Below, piece by piece: positions 34,270-43,136 of a stretch of 64,000 nt of DNA (position 1 is the first letter of the stretch; each line of letters begins with the position of its first letter). This stretch comes from Candidatus Skiveiella danica (GTDB lineage Bacteria > Pseudomonadota > Gammaproteobacteria > Burkholderiales > Burkholderiaceae_C): positions 558,001-622,000 of the forward strand of contig JADKHE010000011.1 in the NCBI GenBank assembly GCA_016721925.1. The letters are read 5' to 3'. The notes under the pieces are model-generated. The model had not been told where the DNA came from, searched no databases, and saw only the letters and a program-made list of their open reading frames with translations. The position numbers and the translations under genes are program-made.

Positions 34270-34488
34270 TCAAATCAGGGGGACGTCGGCACGACCGGCT
34301 CGGCAGGTCAAACGCTCAGCCGGGAAAGGCCGCCACGGGGCCAGCACCCGCGAAACCGTGCACTTGGCAACTTCCAGTGCTGAAGCAATACATGCCTGCG
34401 TTAGTCGTTTATGGCGCAGTTCCATGATGACCAGCGTCTTGGCGGCAGAACTCGCTTTGGGCGACAGAGCGTGTCGGCTGGAGGCGTC
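34270..34488 (-). pseudogene. IS481-type transposase N-terminal relic
   Basis: The minus-strand frame ending at 34270 reads S-S-R-H-A-L-S-P-K, E-L-R-H-K-R-L-T-Q-A-C-I-A-S-A-L-E-V and C-T-V-S-R-V-L, the helix-turn-helix region of an IS481-type transposase. The catalytic part is absent. In the remaining sequence from 34489 to 34879 I see no supported gene. Confidence 0.6.
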
Positions 34489-34879
34489 TGTCAGTCCGTC
34501 ACTATCCGTAGCCAGATTGCGCCCACACTAATTGCGTACTGCTGGCGCACTTACGCCATACGTCAATGTTGCCTGAGACGGGCACACGCCCCTGACGGTG
34601 ACGTACAAAACAAGTTCCAAGCGGCGAGCCAACATTAGTCCGGCATTCATCTGAATGTCTATCGGGTTGAGTTCCTTGAGAACAACGGTTGTGCAGTAAC
34701 TCCCAGTCTCTCAAACTCTACTCCGATGAACAGAAACAACCTATTGATACTTCATAGCTTGGGTAAAAGCGGGATATCTCCATACCCCTTGCATAGGAGT
34801 GGCCACCGAATCAGTTCAACACTGGCGCGTAGATCGCCGATAAATCAACCGCGGCCACCCATCCAATTCAACGAATGGA

Positions 34880-36409
34880 TCAAGGTTTCGAAATCACGAT
34901 CTGAGTTGCCGAGTTTTGCGATGCATCATAGGTCATACCCGTGCCCGAAACGTCGGTAATGGATAATGTAGTGGACAATGATTTCCGATTGATGGTCCCA
35001 CTCGCCAAACTACAACTGCCCACACTGCTTGTGGTGCAACTGACCGAACCACCCGTTGAAAAGCTACCTTTCACCATGGCATTGGATACATTGGCTCCGG
35101 TGTTCACATCTCGGATAGTTACCGTGACGGATGCAGTCCACCCGAAATAGGAACTTGCCGTCTTTCCAGCTATGGACTTGACGGCAACGACTTTGTTTAG
35201 CGGTTCTTGGGGCGTTCCTGCTGCCAGTGAATACACCAACCGGTTGGGAGAGTTGGTTCCAATTGAACTCAGCTTGTTCAAAGAGGCAGAGGTAGTCAAA
35301 AAAGATGTCACGGCCGAGGGCGATGCGGTCGGCTTTGCTTCAAGGACAAGTGCGACGACTCCGGCCACATGGGGCGAAGCCATGGAAGTGCCACTGATGG
35401 TGTTTGTGGCCACGTCGCTGGTATTCCAAGCCGACAAAATCGAACTTCCGGGCGCAAAGATGTCGAGGCAGGATCCATAGTTGGAGTACGAAGCCCGCGT
35501 GTCACTGCTGGTCGTGGCACCGACCGTGATCGCACTAGGCGCTCTGGAAGGAGAGTAATTACAGGCATCTGCATTGTTGTTGCCGGCCGCCACTACAACA
35601 TTGACACCCTTGCTCACCGCTCCGGCAATCGCCGCATCCAACGCAGCAGATGCACCCCCGCCCAAAGACAGATTCGCCACGGCAGGTCGCAAGGGGCTGT
35701 TGGCAACCCAATCAATGCCCGCAATTACGCCACTGTACGCACCCGAACCGCTACAGTCGAGTACCCGCACAGGGATTAGTTTCACTCCTTTGGCAACGCC
35801 CCACGTGGTGCCGCCGACGGTACCCGCCACGTGCGTGCCATGGCCATTGCAATCGTTGGTGCCATTGGCATCGGCAATCGCGCTATATCCTGGAAGAACA
35901 CGGCCGGCAAAATCCTGATGACTTGCGCGAATTCCCGTATCTATGATGAAGGCATTGACCCCCTTCCCAGTACTCGAATATTGGTAAAGTGAATCTAACG
36001 GGCGATCGACTTGGTCAATCCGATCCAGCCCCCATCCTCCAGGGGGAAGATTCTCCGTCGCATTGATCGTCGCGACTTGGTCCTGCTCAACGTAATCCAC
36101 GTTAGGTTCATTGCGAACACCGGCCAAAGCAGCATCGGACAATGTTGCCACGAATCCCTTGAGGCCGTGCGAAAAGGTGAGGTGTCGGACTCCGCCGCGT
36201 CCACGAATAACCTTGTCGGCTTCAGAATCAGTGTCCATCACATGGTCCTTGAAAACCACGATATATCGACCAGGAATCCGCTTGGGCGCAGAAGACTTGT
36301 AAGTGGCAGGGGGATCGGCAACCTGTGCAAACGCTATTGGAACTCCCAAGTGCCCCACCAGAGCTACTGCCAAGCCCGCCGCAAATCGGGAAGAAAGAAA
36401 TAACCTCAT
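34880..36409 (-). CDS. secreted subtilisin-like serine protease (S8 family)
   Basis: Preproprotease of 509 residues: signal peptide (1-28), inhibitor I9-type propeptide (about 45-115; G-R-Y-I-V-V-F-K-D), S8 catalytic domain (about 120-395) with Asp157 (I-I-D-T-G-I), His190 (N-G-H-G-T-H-V-A-G) and Ser342 (G-T-S-M-A-S-P-H), and a C-terminal beta-rich domain of about 100 residues. It belongs to the proteinase K/aqualysin-like group and is probably secreted to degrade protein. ATG at 36409 has a strong AGGAG; a TATAGT lies just upstream. Base composition is clearly less G+C-rich than neighbours and IS debris flanks both sides, so it is probably acquired. Confidence 0.93.
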   Translation of the reverse strand: MRLFLSSRFAAGLAVALVGHLGVPIAFAQVADPPATYKSSAPKRIPGRYIVVFKDHVMDTDSEADKVIRGRGGVRHLTFSHGLKGFVATLSDAALAGVRNEPNVDYVEQDQVATINATENLPPGGWGLDRIDQVDRPLDSLYQYSSTGKGVNAFIIDTGIRASHQDFAGRVLPGYSAIADANGTNDCNGHGTHVAGTVGGTTWGVAKGVKLIPVRVLDCSGSGAYSGVIAGIDWVANSPLRPAVANLSLGGGASAALDAAIAGAVSKGVNVVVAAGNNNADACNYSPSRAPSAITVGATTSSDTRASYSNYGSCLDIFAPGSSILSAWNTSDVATNTISGTSMASPHVAGVVALVLEAKPTASPSAVTSFLTTSASLNKLSSIGTNSPNRLVYSLAAGTPQEPLNKVVAVKSIAGKTASSYFGWTASVTVTIRDVNTGANVSNAMVKGSFSTGGSVSCTTSSVGSCSLASGTINRKSLSTTLSITDVSGTGMTYDASQNSATQIVISKP

Positions 36410-36486
36410 ACTTTCTCCTGTAGTGAGAACCACTATACCAAAATTAGAAACCGGACCATCTCCAGCGACTGGCAGCTGCTGTAATT

Positions 36487-36551
36487 TGGCCCGCCCCCCG
36501 CCAGCCGTACGAGGCTGAAGTTAGTGAAGTCCGTCAACCACTAGGAGAATG
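36487..36551 (+). mobile_element. 65-base relic of an IS407-like left end
   Basis: This stretch repeats the first 65 bases of the element at 32852 (CCCCCCGCCAGCCGTAC, then GAGGCTGAAGTTAGTGAAG) with a few changes, and stops where the IS3 copy begins. It shows a second, directly repeated IS407-like element once lay right of the protease gene. Confidence 0.8.
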
Positions 36552-36659
36552 AACTGCCCCGGGTTTCATGGAGGCTGTTTGGTTCAAGTCAGGCGTCCAC
36601 TGTGGCTGCCTGAATGGCGAGTTGGCGATAGTAGTTTGCCTCAGCTTTTGCCGGAGGGA

Positions 36660-37500
36660 TCAATATCCGATGGGTCCGAGCAGCCTGTGATCGTTGAACC
36701 ATGACACCCACGCCAGCGTTGCCAGTTCCACGGATTCTCGGCTTGGCCAGGACCGGCGGTGAATCACCTCCGCCTTGTACAGCCCGTTGATCGTCTCGGC
36801 CAGGGCGTTGTCGTCACTGTCGCCCTTGCTGCCCACCGAGGGCTCGATGCCCGCTTCTGCCAAGCGCTCGCTGTATCGAATGCTGACGTATTGCGCCCCT
36901 CTGTCGGAATGGTGGGTCAATGCACTATCGCGTTGCGGCTGTCTGTCGTACAGCGCCTGGGCATTCAGGACAAAGTCCGTGTGCATGGGGCTGCTCACAC
37001 GCCAGCCCACGATGCGCCGTGCGTACACGTCGATCACAAAGACCACGTACAGCCAGCCTTGCCAGGTCGAAACATAGGTGAAATCCGATACCCGGAGCTG
37101 GTTGGGCCGATCTGCCTTGAACTGACTGCTGACCCGGTCCTGCGGACAGGGTGCCTTCATGTCGCTGATGGTGGTGCGTACCACCTTGCCGCGGCGCGCG
37201 CCCTGCAGCACCAGGCGTTTCATCAGACGCTCCACCGTGCAGCGGGCAATGCAAAAACCTTCGCGCTTCATCTGTTTCCAGACTTTGTCTGCACCGTAGA
37301 CCTGTTTGTTGGCTTGTCAGACGCGCTCGATGTCAGTAATCAGCGTCTCGTCACGTTGGGCACGCGCGCAGCGCAGCCGCGGATTGCGTTGATGGGCGGC
37401 ATGGCACCAATAGCCTGACGGGGCGATCTGCAGCACTTCGCAGATCGACTCGACCCCGTAGGTCTGTCGATGCTGGTCGACGAAGTCGTTCAGGACTTCA
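36660..37500 (-). pseudogene. IS3 transposase OrfB, broken (copy 1)
   Basis: The catalytic core is open from 37271 to 36660 (203 residues) with D in R-V-S-D-F-T-Y, D in T-H-H-S-D-R-G-A-Q-Y and E in A-L-A-E-T-I-N. Upstream, an in-frame TGA (37317-37319) replaces the expected Trp codon before Q-A-N-K-Q-V-Y-G-A-D-K, cutting off the N-terminal part. Confidence 0.8.
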
Positions 37501-37812
37501 GACGGCGGTCGAGCTCCGCCTGCACGAAAAACGCGCTGGCCAGCTTGAGGATCTCATTGGCCTTGCGCAGCTCCCTTGTTCTCGCGTTCGAGTTCCTTCA
37601 GCCGTTACAGCTCCGTTTTGGTGATGCCTTCCCGCTCACCCGTGTCAATCTGATGACGTTTGACCCATTCGTTAAGGGTCTGGGCACGCAGCCGATCTTG
37701 GGTGCGATGGATTCCATGGCGTCCCACAGCGATGGGTGCTCCCCTCTGTGCTCCTGACCATGCGAACAGCTCGTGCGCGTACCTCGGCTGAAAACTTGTT
37801 TGCCTTTGTCAT
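37490..37812 (-). pseudogene. IS3 transposase OrfA, broken (copy 1)
   Basis: It begins M-T-K-A-N-K-F-S-A-E-V-R-A-R-A-V-R-M-V, then shifts frame (P-S-L-W-D-A-M-E-S-I-A-P-K-I-G-C-V-P), shifts again, and has a TAA where a Gln codon is expected before R-L-K-E-L-E-R-E-N. Compared with copy 2 it has one more base in the N-K-E-L-R-K-A region. Confidence 0.78.
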
Positions 37813-37906
37813 TGCTCAATCCTCTCAGAGAAATGAGCCTCTTCAAAATCCGGGGCGGTTCAATAGTTTCCGCGTCGACGCCACTTGGCTGCGTCGGGCA
37901 GCGTGC

Positions 37907-38671
37907 TCAGGGCAGCACCGCATCCCCCATGCGCGCCACGATCGTGCCGGCGCGGCTGCTCAGGTAGCCGGAGTTCGGCACTTTCTCGAAGTACTTGGGC
38001 CGCGGCAGCATGACGGCCAGGCGGGCGGCCTCGTAGGCGCTGAGCTTTGAGGCCGGCTTGCGGTAGTAATGCTGGGCCGCCGCCTCCGCGCCGAACACGC
38101 CTTCGCCCCATTCGACGTGGTTCAGGTAGATCTCCAGGATGCGCTGCTTGGACAGCAGCAGCTCCAGCGCCAGCGTCAGCACGAATTCCTGGCCCTTGCG
38201 CAGCAGGGTGCGCTCGCCCGACAGCAGCAGGTTCTTGGCGAGCTGCTGGGTGATGGTGGAGCCGCCGACGATCTTCGGGGCCTTGGCCGCCGGGGCGGGT
38301 TTGCCGGGTGGGGTCCTGGCGGCGCGTTTGGCGGCCAGTTCTTCGGCCTGCGTGTTCTTCTGCCAGGCTTTCTCGATGGCTTCCCATTCCACGCCGTCGT
38401 GGTTGATGAAGTCGCCGTCTTCCGAGGCGATCACGGCGCGCTTGAGGTGGTCGGAGATCTGCGCGTAGGGCACCCACTGCTGGCGCCAGCGCAGCGCGTC
38501 TTTTTCCGTCACGATGCGCCAGGCCTCCGAACGCTCGAAGGTGGTGGACGACGGGTCCACTACCGACATCAGCGCGATACGGCCGATGAAGAACAACTGC
38601 AGCGCCACGCCCGCCAGCGCCACTTGCAGCAGCCAGCGCAGGATGCGGAACGTCAGGGTGGCTCGGGCCAT
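37907..38671 (-). CDS. mtgA: monofunctional biosynthetic peptidoglycan transglycosylase
   Basis: Glycosyltransferase family 51 enzyme of 254 residues with one N-terminal membrane anchor, polymerising lipid II into glycan strands in the periplasm. The catalytic acid is in I-A-S-E-D-G-D-F; G-G-S-T-I-T-Q-Q-L-A-K-N and R-K-G-Q-E-F-V-L-T-L-A-L-E follow. An Ala/Pro/Lys-rich insert of about 25 residues (T-P-P-G-K-P-A-P-A-A-K-A-P) sits just before G-G-S-T-I. The IS3 copy lies just downstream without disrupting it. Confidence 0.95.
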   Translation of the reverse strand: MARATLTFRILRWLLQVALAGVALQLFFIGRIALMSVVDPSSTTFERSEAWRIVTEKDALRWRQQWVPYAQISDHLKRAVIASEDGDFINHDGVEWEAIEKAWQKNTQAEELAAKRAARTPPGKPAPAAKAPKIVGGSTITQQLAKNLLLSGERTLLRKGQEFVLTLALELLLSKQRILEIYLNHVEWGEGVFGAEAAAQHYYRKPASKLSAYEAARLAVMLPRPKYFEKVPNSGYLSSRAGTIVARMGDAVLP

Positions 38672-38675
38672 GGCT

Positions 38676-39524
38676 TCAGGTCTTGGGCACGCTGTCCACG
38701 ATCGCGCGCAGCTCGACCAGCACCGTCAGCGAGTGCGGGCGCACGCCGCGCCAGATCAGGAAGGATTCGGCCGCCTGCTCCACCAGCATGCCCAGGCCGT
38801 CGCGGGCTCGCGCGCCGTGGGCCCTGGCCCAGTCCAGAAAGCCCTGCGCGGCGGGGCCGTACATCATGTCCAGCGCCAGTGCGCCCGGCTTCAGCACCGA
38901 GGCTGGCACCGGCACACCCGCGCCGCCCAGGCTGCTGGCGGTGGCGTTGACCACCACGTCGAAACCATCGGCCAGTTCAGGGGCATCCAGCGCGCACGCC
39001 TGCAGCGTGACGCCAGCCTGCGCGGCCAGCGCCGCATGCCGCTGGGTCAGTTCTTGCGCACGGGCGACGGTGCGGTTGGCGATCACGATGCGCCGGGGCT
39101 GCTGGCCGATCAGCGGGCCCAGCACGCCGGCCGCCGCGCCGCCGGCGCCGATCAGCAGCAGGTCGCGCCCGGCCAGCTCGACGCCCGCATTGCGGGTGAT
39201 GTCGGCCACCAGGCCGGGGCCGTCGGTGTTGTAGGCGCGGATGTCCTCGCCGTCGAACTGCAGGGTGTTGGCCGCGCCGGCCAGCGCCACGCCGGGGCTT
39301 TGCCAGGTGGCCAGGGCCGCGGCCTCGTGCTTGAACGGCACGGTGACGTTGCAGCCGCGCCCACCACCGGCGCGAAAGGCCATCACGGTGGCGGCAAAGC
39401 CGTCCAGCGGCGCCAGCTGGCGCTCGTAGCGCAGCGGCTGGCCGGCGAGTTCGGCAAACCGGGCGTGGATCCACGGCGAGCGGCTGTGCGCCACCGGGTT
39501 GCCCATCACGCAATACAGATCCAT
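38676..39524 (-). CDS. aroE: shikimate dehydrogenase (NADP+)
   Basis: AroE, 282 residues, reduces 3-dehydroshikimate in aromatic amino acid synthesis. Shikimate-binding S-R-S-P and N-V-T-V-P-F-K (catalytic Lys), N-T-D-G (catalytic Asp), the NADP motif G-A-G-G-A-A-A-G and N-R-T are all present. It lies four bases upstream of mtgA and 14 bases downstream of the TonB-like gene, one co-directional run. Confidence 0.96.
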   Translation of the reverse strand: MDLYCVMGNPVAHSRSPWIHARFAELAGQPLRYERQLAPLDGFAATVMAFRAGGGRGCNVTVPFKHEAAALATWQSPGVALAGAANTLQFDGEDIRAYNTDGPGLVADITRNAGVELAGRDLLLIGAGGAAAGVLGPLIGQQPRRIVIANRTVARAQELTQRHAALAAQAGVTLQACALDAPELADGFDVVVNATASSLGGAGVPVPASVLKPGALALDMMYGPAAQGFLDWARAHGARARDGLGMLVEQAAESFLIWRGVRPHSLTVLVELRAIVDSVPKT

Positions 39525-39538
39525 GTCAAGGAACCGCT

Positions 39539-40399
39539 TCAGCGGCTGGTCAGGTTGGTTTCCAGGGTTTCGTCGCGCGTGAACCGGAAGCGCGACACCA
39601 CCACGATCTGGTCGGCCTGGCGGCGCATGGCCTCGTTGAACCGGCCAAAGGGCGCGGCGCTGCGGGCGATGGCCATGGCGCGTCGGTCCAGCGTGAGGCT
39701 GCCGGACGTCTGCACCACCTCGACGTCGATCACGCGCCCGTCGCGGTTCACGGTCAGGATCATGGTGAGCTCGCCATAGAGCTTGCGCCCGGCCGCGGTG
39801 GGAAAGTTCTCGGTGCCCTTGTCCTCGATCTTGCGGCGCAGCCGGTCGTAGTACACCGCATACACCTCCTCGCGCGTGGCGGGGCTGATGTAGCGTTTCT
39901 TGGGGCGGGCGTTTTCTTCGTTCACGCGCCGCTCGATCTCGGCCAGCAGCTTGAACAGCTGGCGCCGGCGCTCCTCGCGCGCCACCGCCTCGGGCGTGTT
40001 GCTGGGCTGCTTGGGGTCGGGCGGGGGCAGGGCGGCGAGTTGCTGGCGGATCTGCGCCAGCAGCAGCATCTGCTGCTCCTGCATGGCCTCGATCTTGCGC
40101 TGGGCGTCTTCCGGGGAGTCGCCCATCTCGGTCAGCGCCGAGGCCGGCAGGGGCGTGGTGGCGCGCCCCTTCTCCGCGTCGCCGCCGCCCGCCAGCGTGT
40201 GCTGGGCAATCGCCTTCGCCTTGGCCGGGTCGGGTTTCTCGGCGCTCTTGGCGTTGACCAGGATCACCTCCAGCGGCGTGTCCTGGAAGATGCGGTTGAA
40301 GCCTTCCGGGTCGACAAAGCGCACCGTCAACAGCACCGCATGCACGGCAATGGAGACGCCCAGCGCGATCTGGAGGGTGCTGAAAGACCGGAAATTCAC
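39539..40399 (-). CDS. energy transducer TonB-like protein
   Basis: TonB-family protein of 286 residues: short N-terminal membrane anchor (L-G-V-S-I-A-V-H-A-V-L-L-T), a long charged alpha-helical middle (about residues 90-185, likely coiled coil) in place of the usual Pro-rich spacer, and a C-terminal TonB-type domain (L-T-V-N-R-D-G-R-V-I-D-V-E-V-V-Q-T-S-G-S). It may span the periplasm but is unlikely to be the main siderophore TonB. Its start overlaps the RNB gene stop (ATGA), and aroE follows. Confidence 0.82.
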   Translation of the reverse strand: MNFRSFSTLQIALGVSIAVHAVLLTVRFVDPEGFNRIFQDTPLEVILVNAKSAEKPDPAKAKAIAQHTLAGGGDAEKGRATTPLPASALTEMGDSPEDAQRKIEAMQEQQMLLLAQIRQQLAALPPPDPKQPSNTPEAVAREERRRQLFKLLAEIERRVNEENARPKKRYISPATREEVYAVYYDRLRRKIEDKGTENFPTAAGRKLYGELTMILTVNRDGRVIDVEVVQTSGSLTLDRRAMAIARSAAPFGRFNEAMRRQADQIVVVSRFRFTRDETLETNLTSR

Positions 40400-42456
40400 G
40401 ATGCGGAATTATCGCCCGGTGCTGCCTCGGGCTCGTTCACATCCAGCGCAATCGCGATCGGCCCGGCTGCGGGTTCGTCCTCGTCCTGCGTGTCGTCTTC
40501 CACCATGGGCGCCGCATCGAGCCGCTCGATCACGGTGCCGCTCACGTCCAGCGCAATCTCGTCGACCTCGCCCAGGCGCACGCGCAGCCGCGCGCCGCGC
40601 GTCAGCCCCTGCGCGCCCAGCACCGGGAAGACCAGCGGCAGCTCGTCGGCGCGCACCAGCCAGCTGCCGCCGGGGCCTTCCTTGAAGGTGGTGGCCACCA
40701 GTTCGGTGATGCCCTGCTGCTCCAGGTATTTCAGCGTCCAGAAACGCTCCATGCCGGCCTGGTAGCCGTTGTAGGCGCTGTAGGCGGCATCGAAGGCGCT
40801 GATGATCGAGAACAGCTCGGCGTCCTTGGGCTTGAACGGCGCGGCCAGCGCGGCGGTCTTGCCGTGGCGGGCGCAGGCAATGATCTGCCACTGGTTTACC
40901 AGGTCGGTGTAGCGGCGCAGGGGCGAGGTGCTCCAGGCGTAGCTCTTCACGCCGATGCCCGCGTGCGGCAGCGCCTTGGTGCCCATGCGCACCTTCACGC
41001 CGGGCGCCATGCTGGCCTGGCTGCGGTAGATGCCGGGCACGCCGAGCTCGGCCATCCAGCTGCCCCAGGTGCTGTTGGCCAGGATCATGGCCTCGGCCAC
41101 GATCAGGTCCAGCGGCGCACCGCGCTGGCGGGTGCTGATCTGCACCGGCTCTTCGCCGGTGGGCACGTTTCCCTCGTTTCCGACAAGGCGAAAGTTGTAG
41201 TCCGGCCGGTTGAAATTCTCGGGCTTGCCGCGCACCACCTCGCGCTTGGCCTTCAGGTCTTTTGCCAGGCGGTATAAAAATGAGAGCACCTCACGACCCA
41301 TCGGCGCTGGGGGCTGGGCATTTTGATGCTCAAACGCCGGATTTTCGAGCCATTCGGCCGTGATCAGGCCGTCGAGCTGGTCGTGGCGCAGGTTGGCAGT
41401 GATGGGCACGCGCTCCAGCCGGGTCTCGGTGGCCTTGATCTCCAGCGTGGCCTCGTCCAGCGCCACGTAGAGCGACACCGCCGGCACGTCGCGCCCCTCC
41501 GACAGGGTGTAGGTCTGCACCACGTCGTCCGGCAGCATGGTGATCTTGTAGCCCGGCATGTAGACCGTGGACAGGCGCTGGCGCCCCAGCAGGTCGATGG
41601 CGCTGCCGGGTGTGATGGCCAGGCCCGGCGCGGCGATGTGGATGCCCACGACAACCGTGCCGCTGCCCAGGCCCTGCACCGAGAGCGCGTCGTCGATCTC
41701 GGTCGTCTGCGAGTCGTCGATCGAATACGCCTGCACCGCGGCCAGCGGCAGGTCGTCGGTGATCGGCGGCGCCTGCAGCGCCGGAAAACCGGTGCCCTTG
41801 GGGAAATGGTCCAGCAAAAAGCGCTGCCAGTGGAACTGGTAGGGCGAGGCGATGGCGCCGGCCTGCTGCAGCAGCGCCAGCGGCGGCAGCCGGGTGGCGC
41901 GCGAGGCCTCGACCACGGCCTTGTACTCGGGGGCGTTCTTGTCCGGGCGAAACAGGATCTTGAACAGCTGCTCGCGGATCGGCTCCGGGCAGCGGCCGGC
42001 GGCCAGCTCGGCCGACCAGTCGGTGATCAGCTGCTGGATGACTTTTTTCTTCTCGATCGCGGCCAGCGCCTGTTGCAGGATCTCGGCCGGGGCCTTCTTG
42101 AAACGGCCCTTGCCGGCGCGGCGGAAGTAGTGCGGCGCCTCGAACAGGCGAAACAGGGCGCCGGCCTGCTGCGCCAGCGTGGCGTCCGCGCTGAAATAGT
42201 CGCGCGCCAGGTCGGCAAAGCTGAATTCGCCCTCGGGCGCGAACTCCCAGGCCAGCTCCAGCTCGATGGTCTCGGCCACGGCAGCGGCCTGGGCCAGCAG
42301 CTCGGCCGGGGCTGGCTTCTCGAACTTGATCAGGATATTGGCGGCCTTGACCTTGACCCGTTTGCCGCTGTCCAGCTCCACCTGCGAGGAGGCCTCCGCC
42401 TCCGACAACACCCGCCCGGCCATAAATTTGCCGGCTTCTTCAAACAATACATGCAT
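40396..42456 (-). CDS. RNB-domain (RNase II/R-like) exoribonuclease
   Basis: Ribonuclease of 686 residues with an RNB catalytic domain in the middle (S-I-D-D-S-Q-T-T-E-I-D-D-A-L-S, the metal-binding aspartates; later S-T-S-P-L-R-R-Y-T-D-L-V-N) and a divergent N-terminal region lacking clear cold-shock domains. It degrades RNA from the 3' end. The segment H-Q-N-A-Q-P-P-A-P-M-G is encoded by a copy of the dispersed repeat. It is first in the co-directional run with TonB-like, aroE and mtgA. Confidence 0.9.
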   Translation of the reverse strand: MHVLFEEAGKFMAGRVLSEAEASSQVELDSGKRVKVKAANILIKFEKPAPAELLAQAAAVAETIELELAWEFAPEGEFSFADLARDYFSADATLAQQAGALFRLFEAPHYFRRAGKGRFKKAPAEILQQALAAIEKKKVIQQLITDWSAELAAGRCPEPIREQLFKILFRPDKNAPEYKAVVEASRATRLPPLALLQQAGAIASPYQFHWQRFLLDHFPKGTGFPALQAPPITDDLPLAAVQAYSIDDSQTTEIDDALSVQGLGSGTVVVGIHIAAPGLAITPGSAIDLLGRQRLSTVYMPGYKITMLPDDVVQTYTLSEGRDVPAVSLYVALDEATLEIKATETRLERVPITANLRHDQLDGLITAEWLENPAFEHQNAQPPAPMGREVLSFLYRLAKDLKAKREVVRGKPENFNRPDYNFRLVGNEGNVPTGEEPVQISTRQRGAPLDLIVAEAMILANSTWGSWMAELGVPGIYRSQASMAPGVKVRMGTKALPHAGIGVKSYAWSTSPLRRYTDLVNQWQIIACARHGKTAALAAPFKPKDAELFSIISAFDAAYSAYNGYQAGMERFWTLKYLEQQGITELVATTFKEGPGGSWLVRADELPLVFPVLGAQGLTRGARLRVRLGEVDEIALDVSGTVIERLDAAPMVEDDTQDEDEPAAGPIAIALDVNEPEAAPGDNSAS
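41272..41333 (+). repeat. dispersed repeat, copy 7 (in frame inside RNB gene)
   Basis: TATAAAAATGAGAGCACC, then CCCATCGGCGCTGGGGGC and GGGCATTTTGATGC. It matches the GGCGCTGGG core and CATTTTGAT tail of copy 5. Read on the minus strand as Q-P-P-A-P-M-G. Confidence 0.5.
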
Positions 42457-42489
42457 GGCCGGGATTGTCCCAGCAATCCGGCAGGCCCC

Positions 42490-43074
42490 TCAGCGCAGGC
42501 CCAGAAAGGCAAAAAGCTCGTCGAGATGGTCGCCGAAGTCGCTCAGGGCGTGATCGCCGGCCGGCAGCAGCTTGATCCGGGCGCCGGGGTAGCGGGCGGT
42601 CATCTCGCGCCAGTCCAGCACCTCGTCGCCCTTGGCGATGATGGCGAAAAAGCGCCCCGGCTGCCGCAGCGGGCCGGGATCCAGTGCGCGCAGCTCGTCC
42701 ACAAAGGCGGGTTCGAAGAAGAAATGCTCCTCCGGGGTGTGGAACTGGGTCTGCTCGCCGATGTAGGCGGCCAGGTCGCGCGCCGGGTCCACCGCCGGGT
42801 TCAGCAGCACGGCCGGGCAGCCGGTCTGCTGCGCCACCCAGGTCGCGTAAAAGCCGCCCAGCGAGGAGCCGATCACCGCCATCGACGCGCGCGGCCAGCC
42901 GGCAATGCCCTGCATCACCCCTTCCATCGCCTGGCGCGGCGAGGGGGGAAGCTGCGGGCACCACCAGGTGACGCCGAGGTTGCGTGCCTGGACGCGGGCC
43001 GCGACCTTTTGCGCCTTCGCCGACAGCGGGGAGGAGCGGAAGCCATGGAGATAGAGCAGATGGGTGACGGGCAT
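42490..43074 (-). CDS. yqiA: YqiA/YcfP family alpha/beta-hydrolase (UPF0227)
   Basis: Esterase-like protein of 194 residues. It begins Y-L-H-G-F-R-S-S-P, has the nucleophile elbow G-S-S-L-G-G-F-Y-A, an acid (G-D-E-V-L) and a late histidine (G-D-H-A-L-S-D-F). The family has weak esterase or thioesterase activity and no settled physiological role. M-P-V-T-H-L-L-Y-L at 43074 is chosen over longer options because it opens the first strand directly. It is divergent from phoD. Confidence 0.88.
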   Translation of the reverse strand: MPVTHLLYLHGFRSSPLSAKAQKVAARVQARNLGVTWWCPQLPPSPRQAMEGVMQGIAGWPRASMAVIGSSLGGFYATWVAQQTGCPAVLLNPAVDPARDLAAYIGEQTQFHTPEEHFFFEPAFVDELRALDPGPLRQPGRFFAIIAKGDEVLDWREMTARYPGARIKLLPAGDHALSDFGDHLDELFAFLGLR

Positions 43075-43136
43075 GGGGCGATCGTAGCGGGGGGCGCGGG
43101 CTTGTGTCACGATGGCGAGCCGGAGACTGATCCACG

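Larger units (their letters stand above)
36550..37862 (-). mobile_element. IS3 family element, defective copy 1
   Basis: About 1313 bases, transposase on the minus strand, ends TGAACTGCCCCGGGTTT (36550 side) and TGAACCGCCCCGGATTT (37862 side). It is nearly identical to the copy at 48779-50086 but inverted relative to it. It shares with that copy two frameshifts and a stop in orfA, and a stop in orfB. No target duplication is seen. It ends 45 bases from the mtgA stop. Confidence 0.88.

Noticed and set aside
34502..34714. Small minus-strand frame in the IS island as a gene
   Set aside because: No recognisable domain, no ribosome site, and alternative frames look equally plausible.
36445..36482. 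Tenth copy of the dispersed repeat upstream of the protease gene (CCATCTCCAGCGACTGG)
   Set aside because: Only the core is similar and one core base is missing; the TAGCTA end is absent.
36546..37866. Target duplications flanking IS3 copy 1, or swapped duplications between the two IS3 copies as proof of a past inversion
   Set aside because: The three or four bases at all four junctions were compared and none match directly or crosswise.
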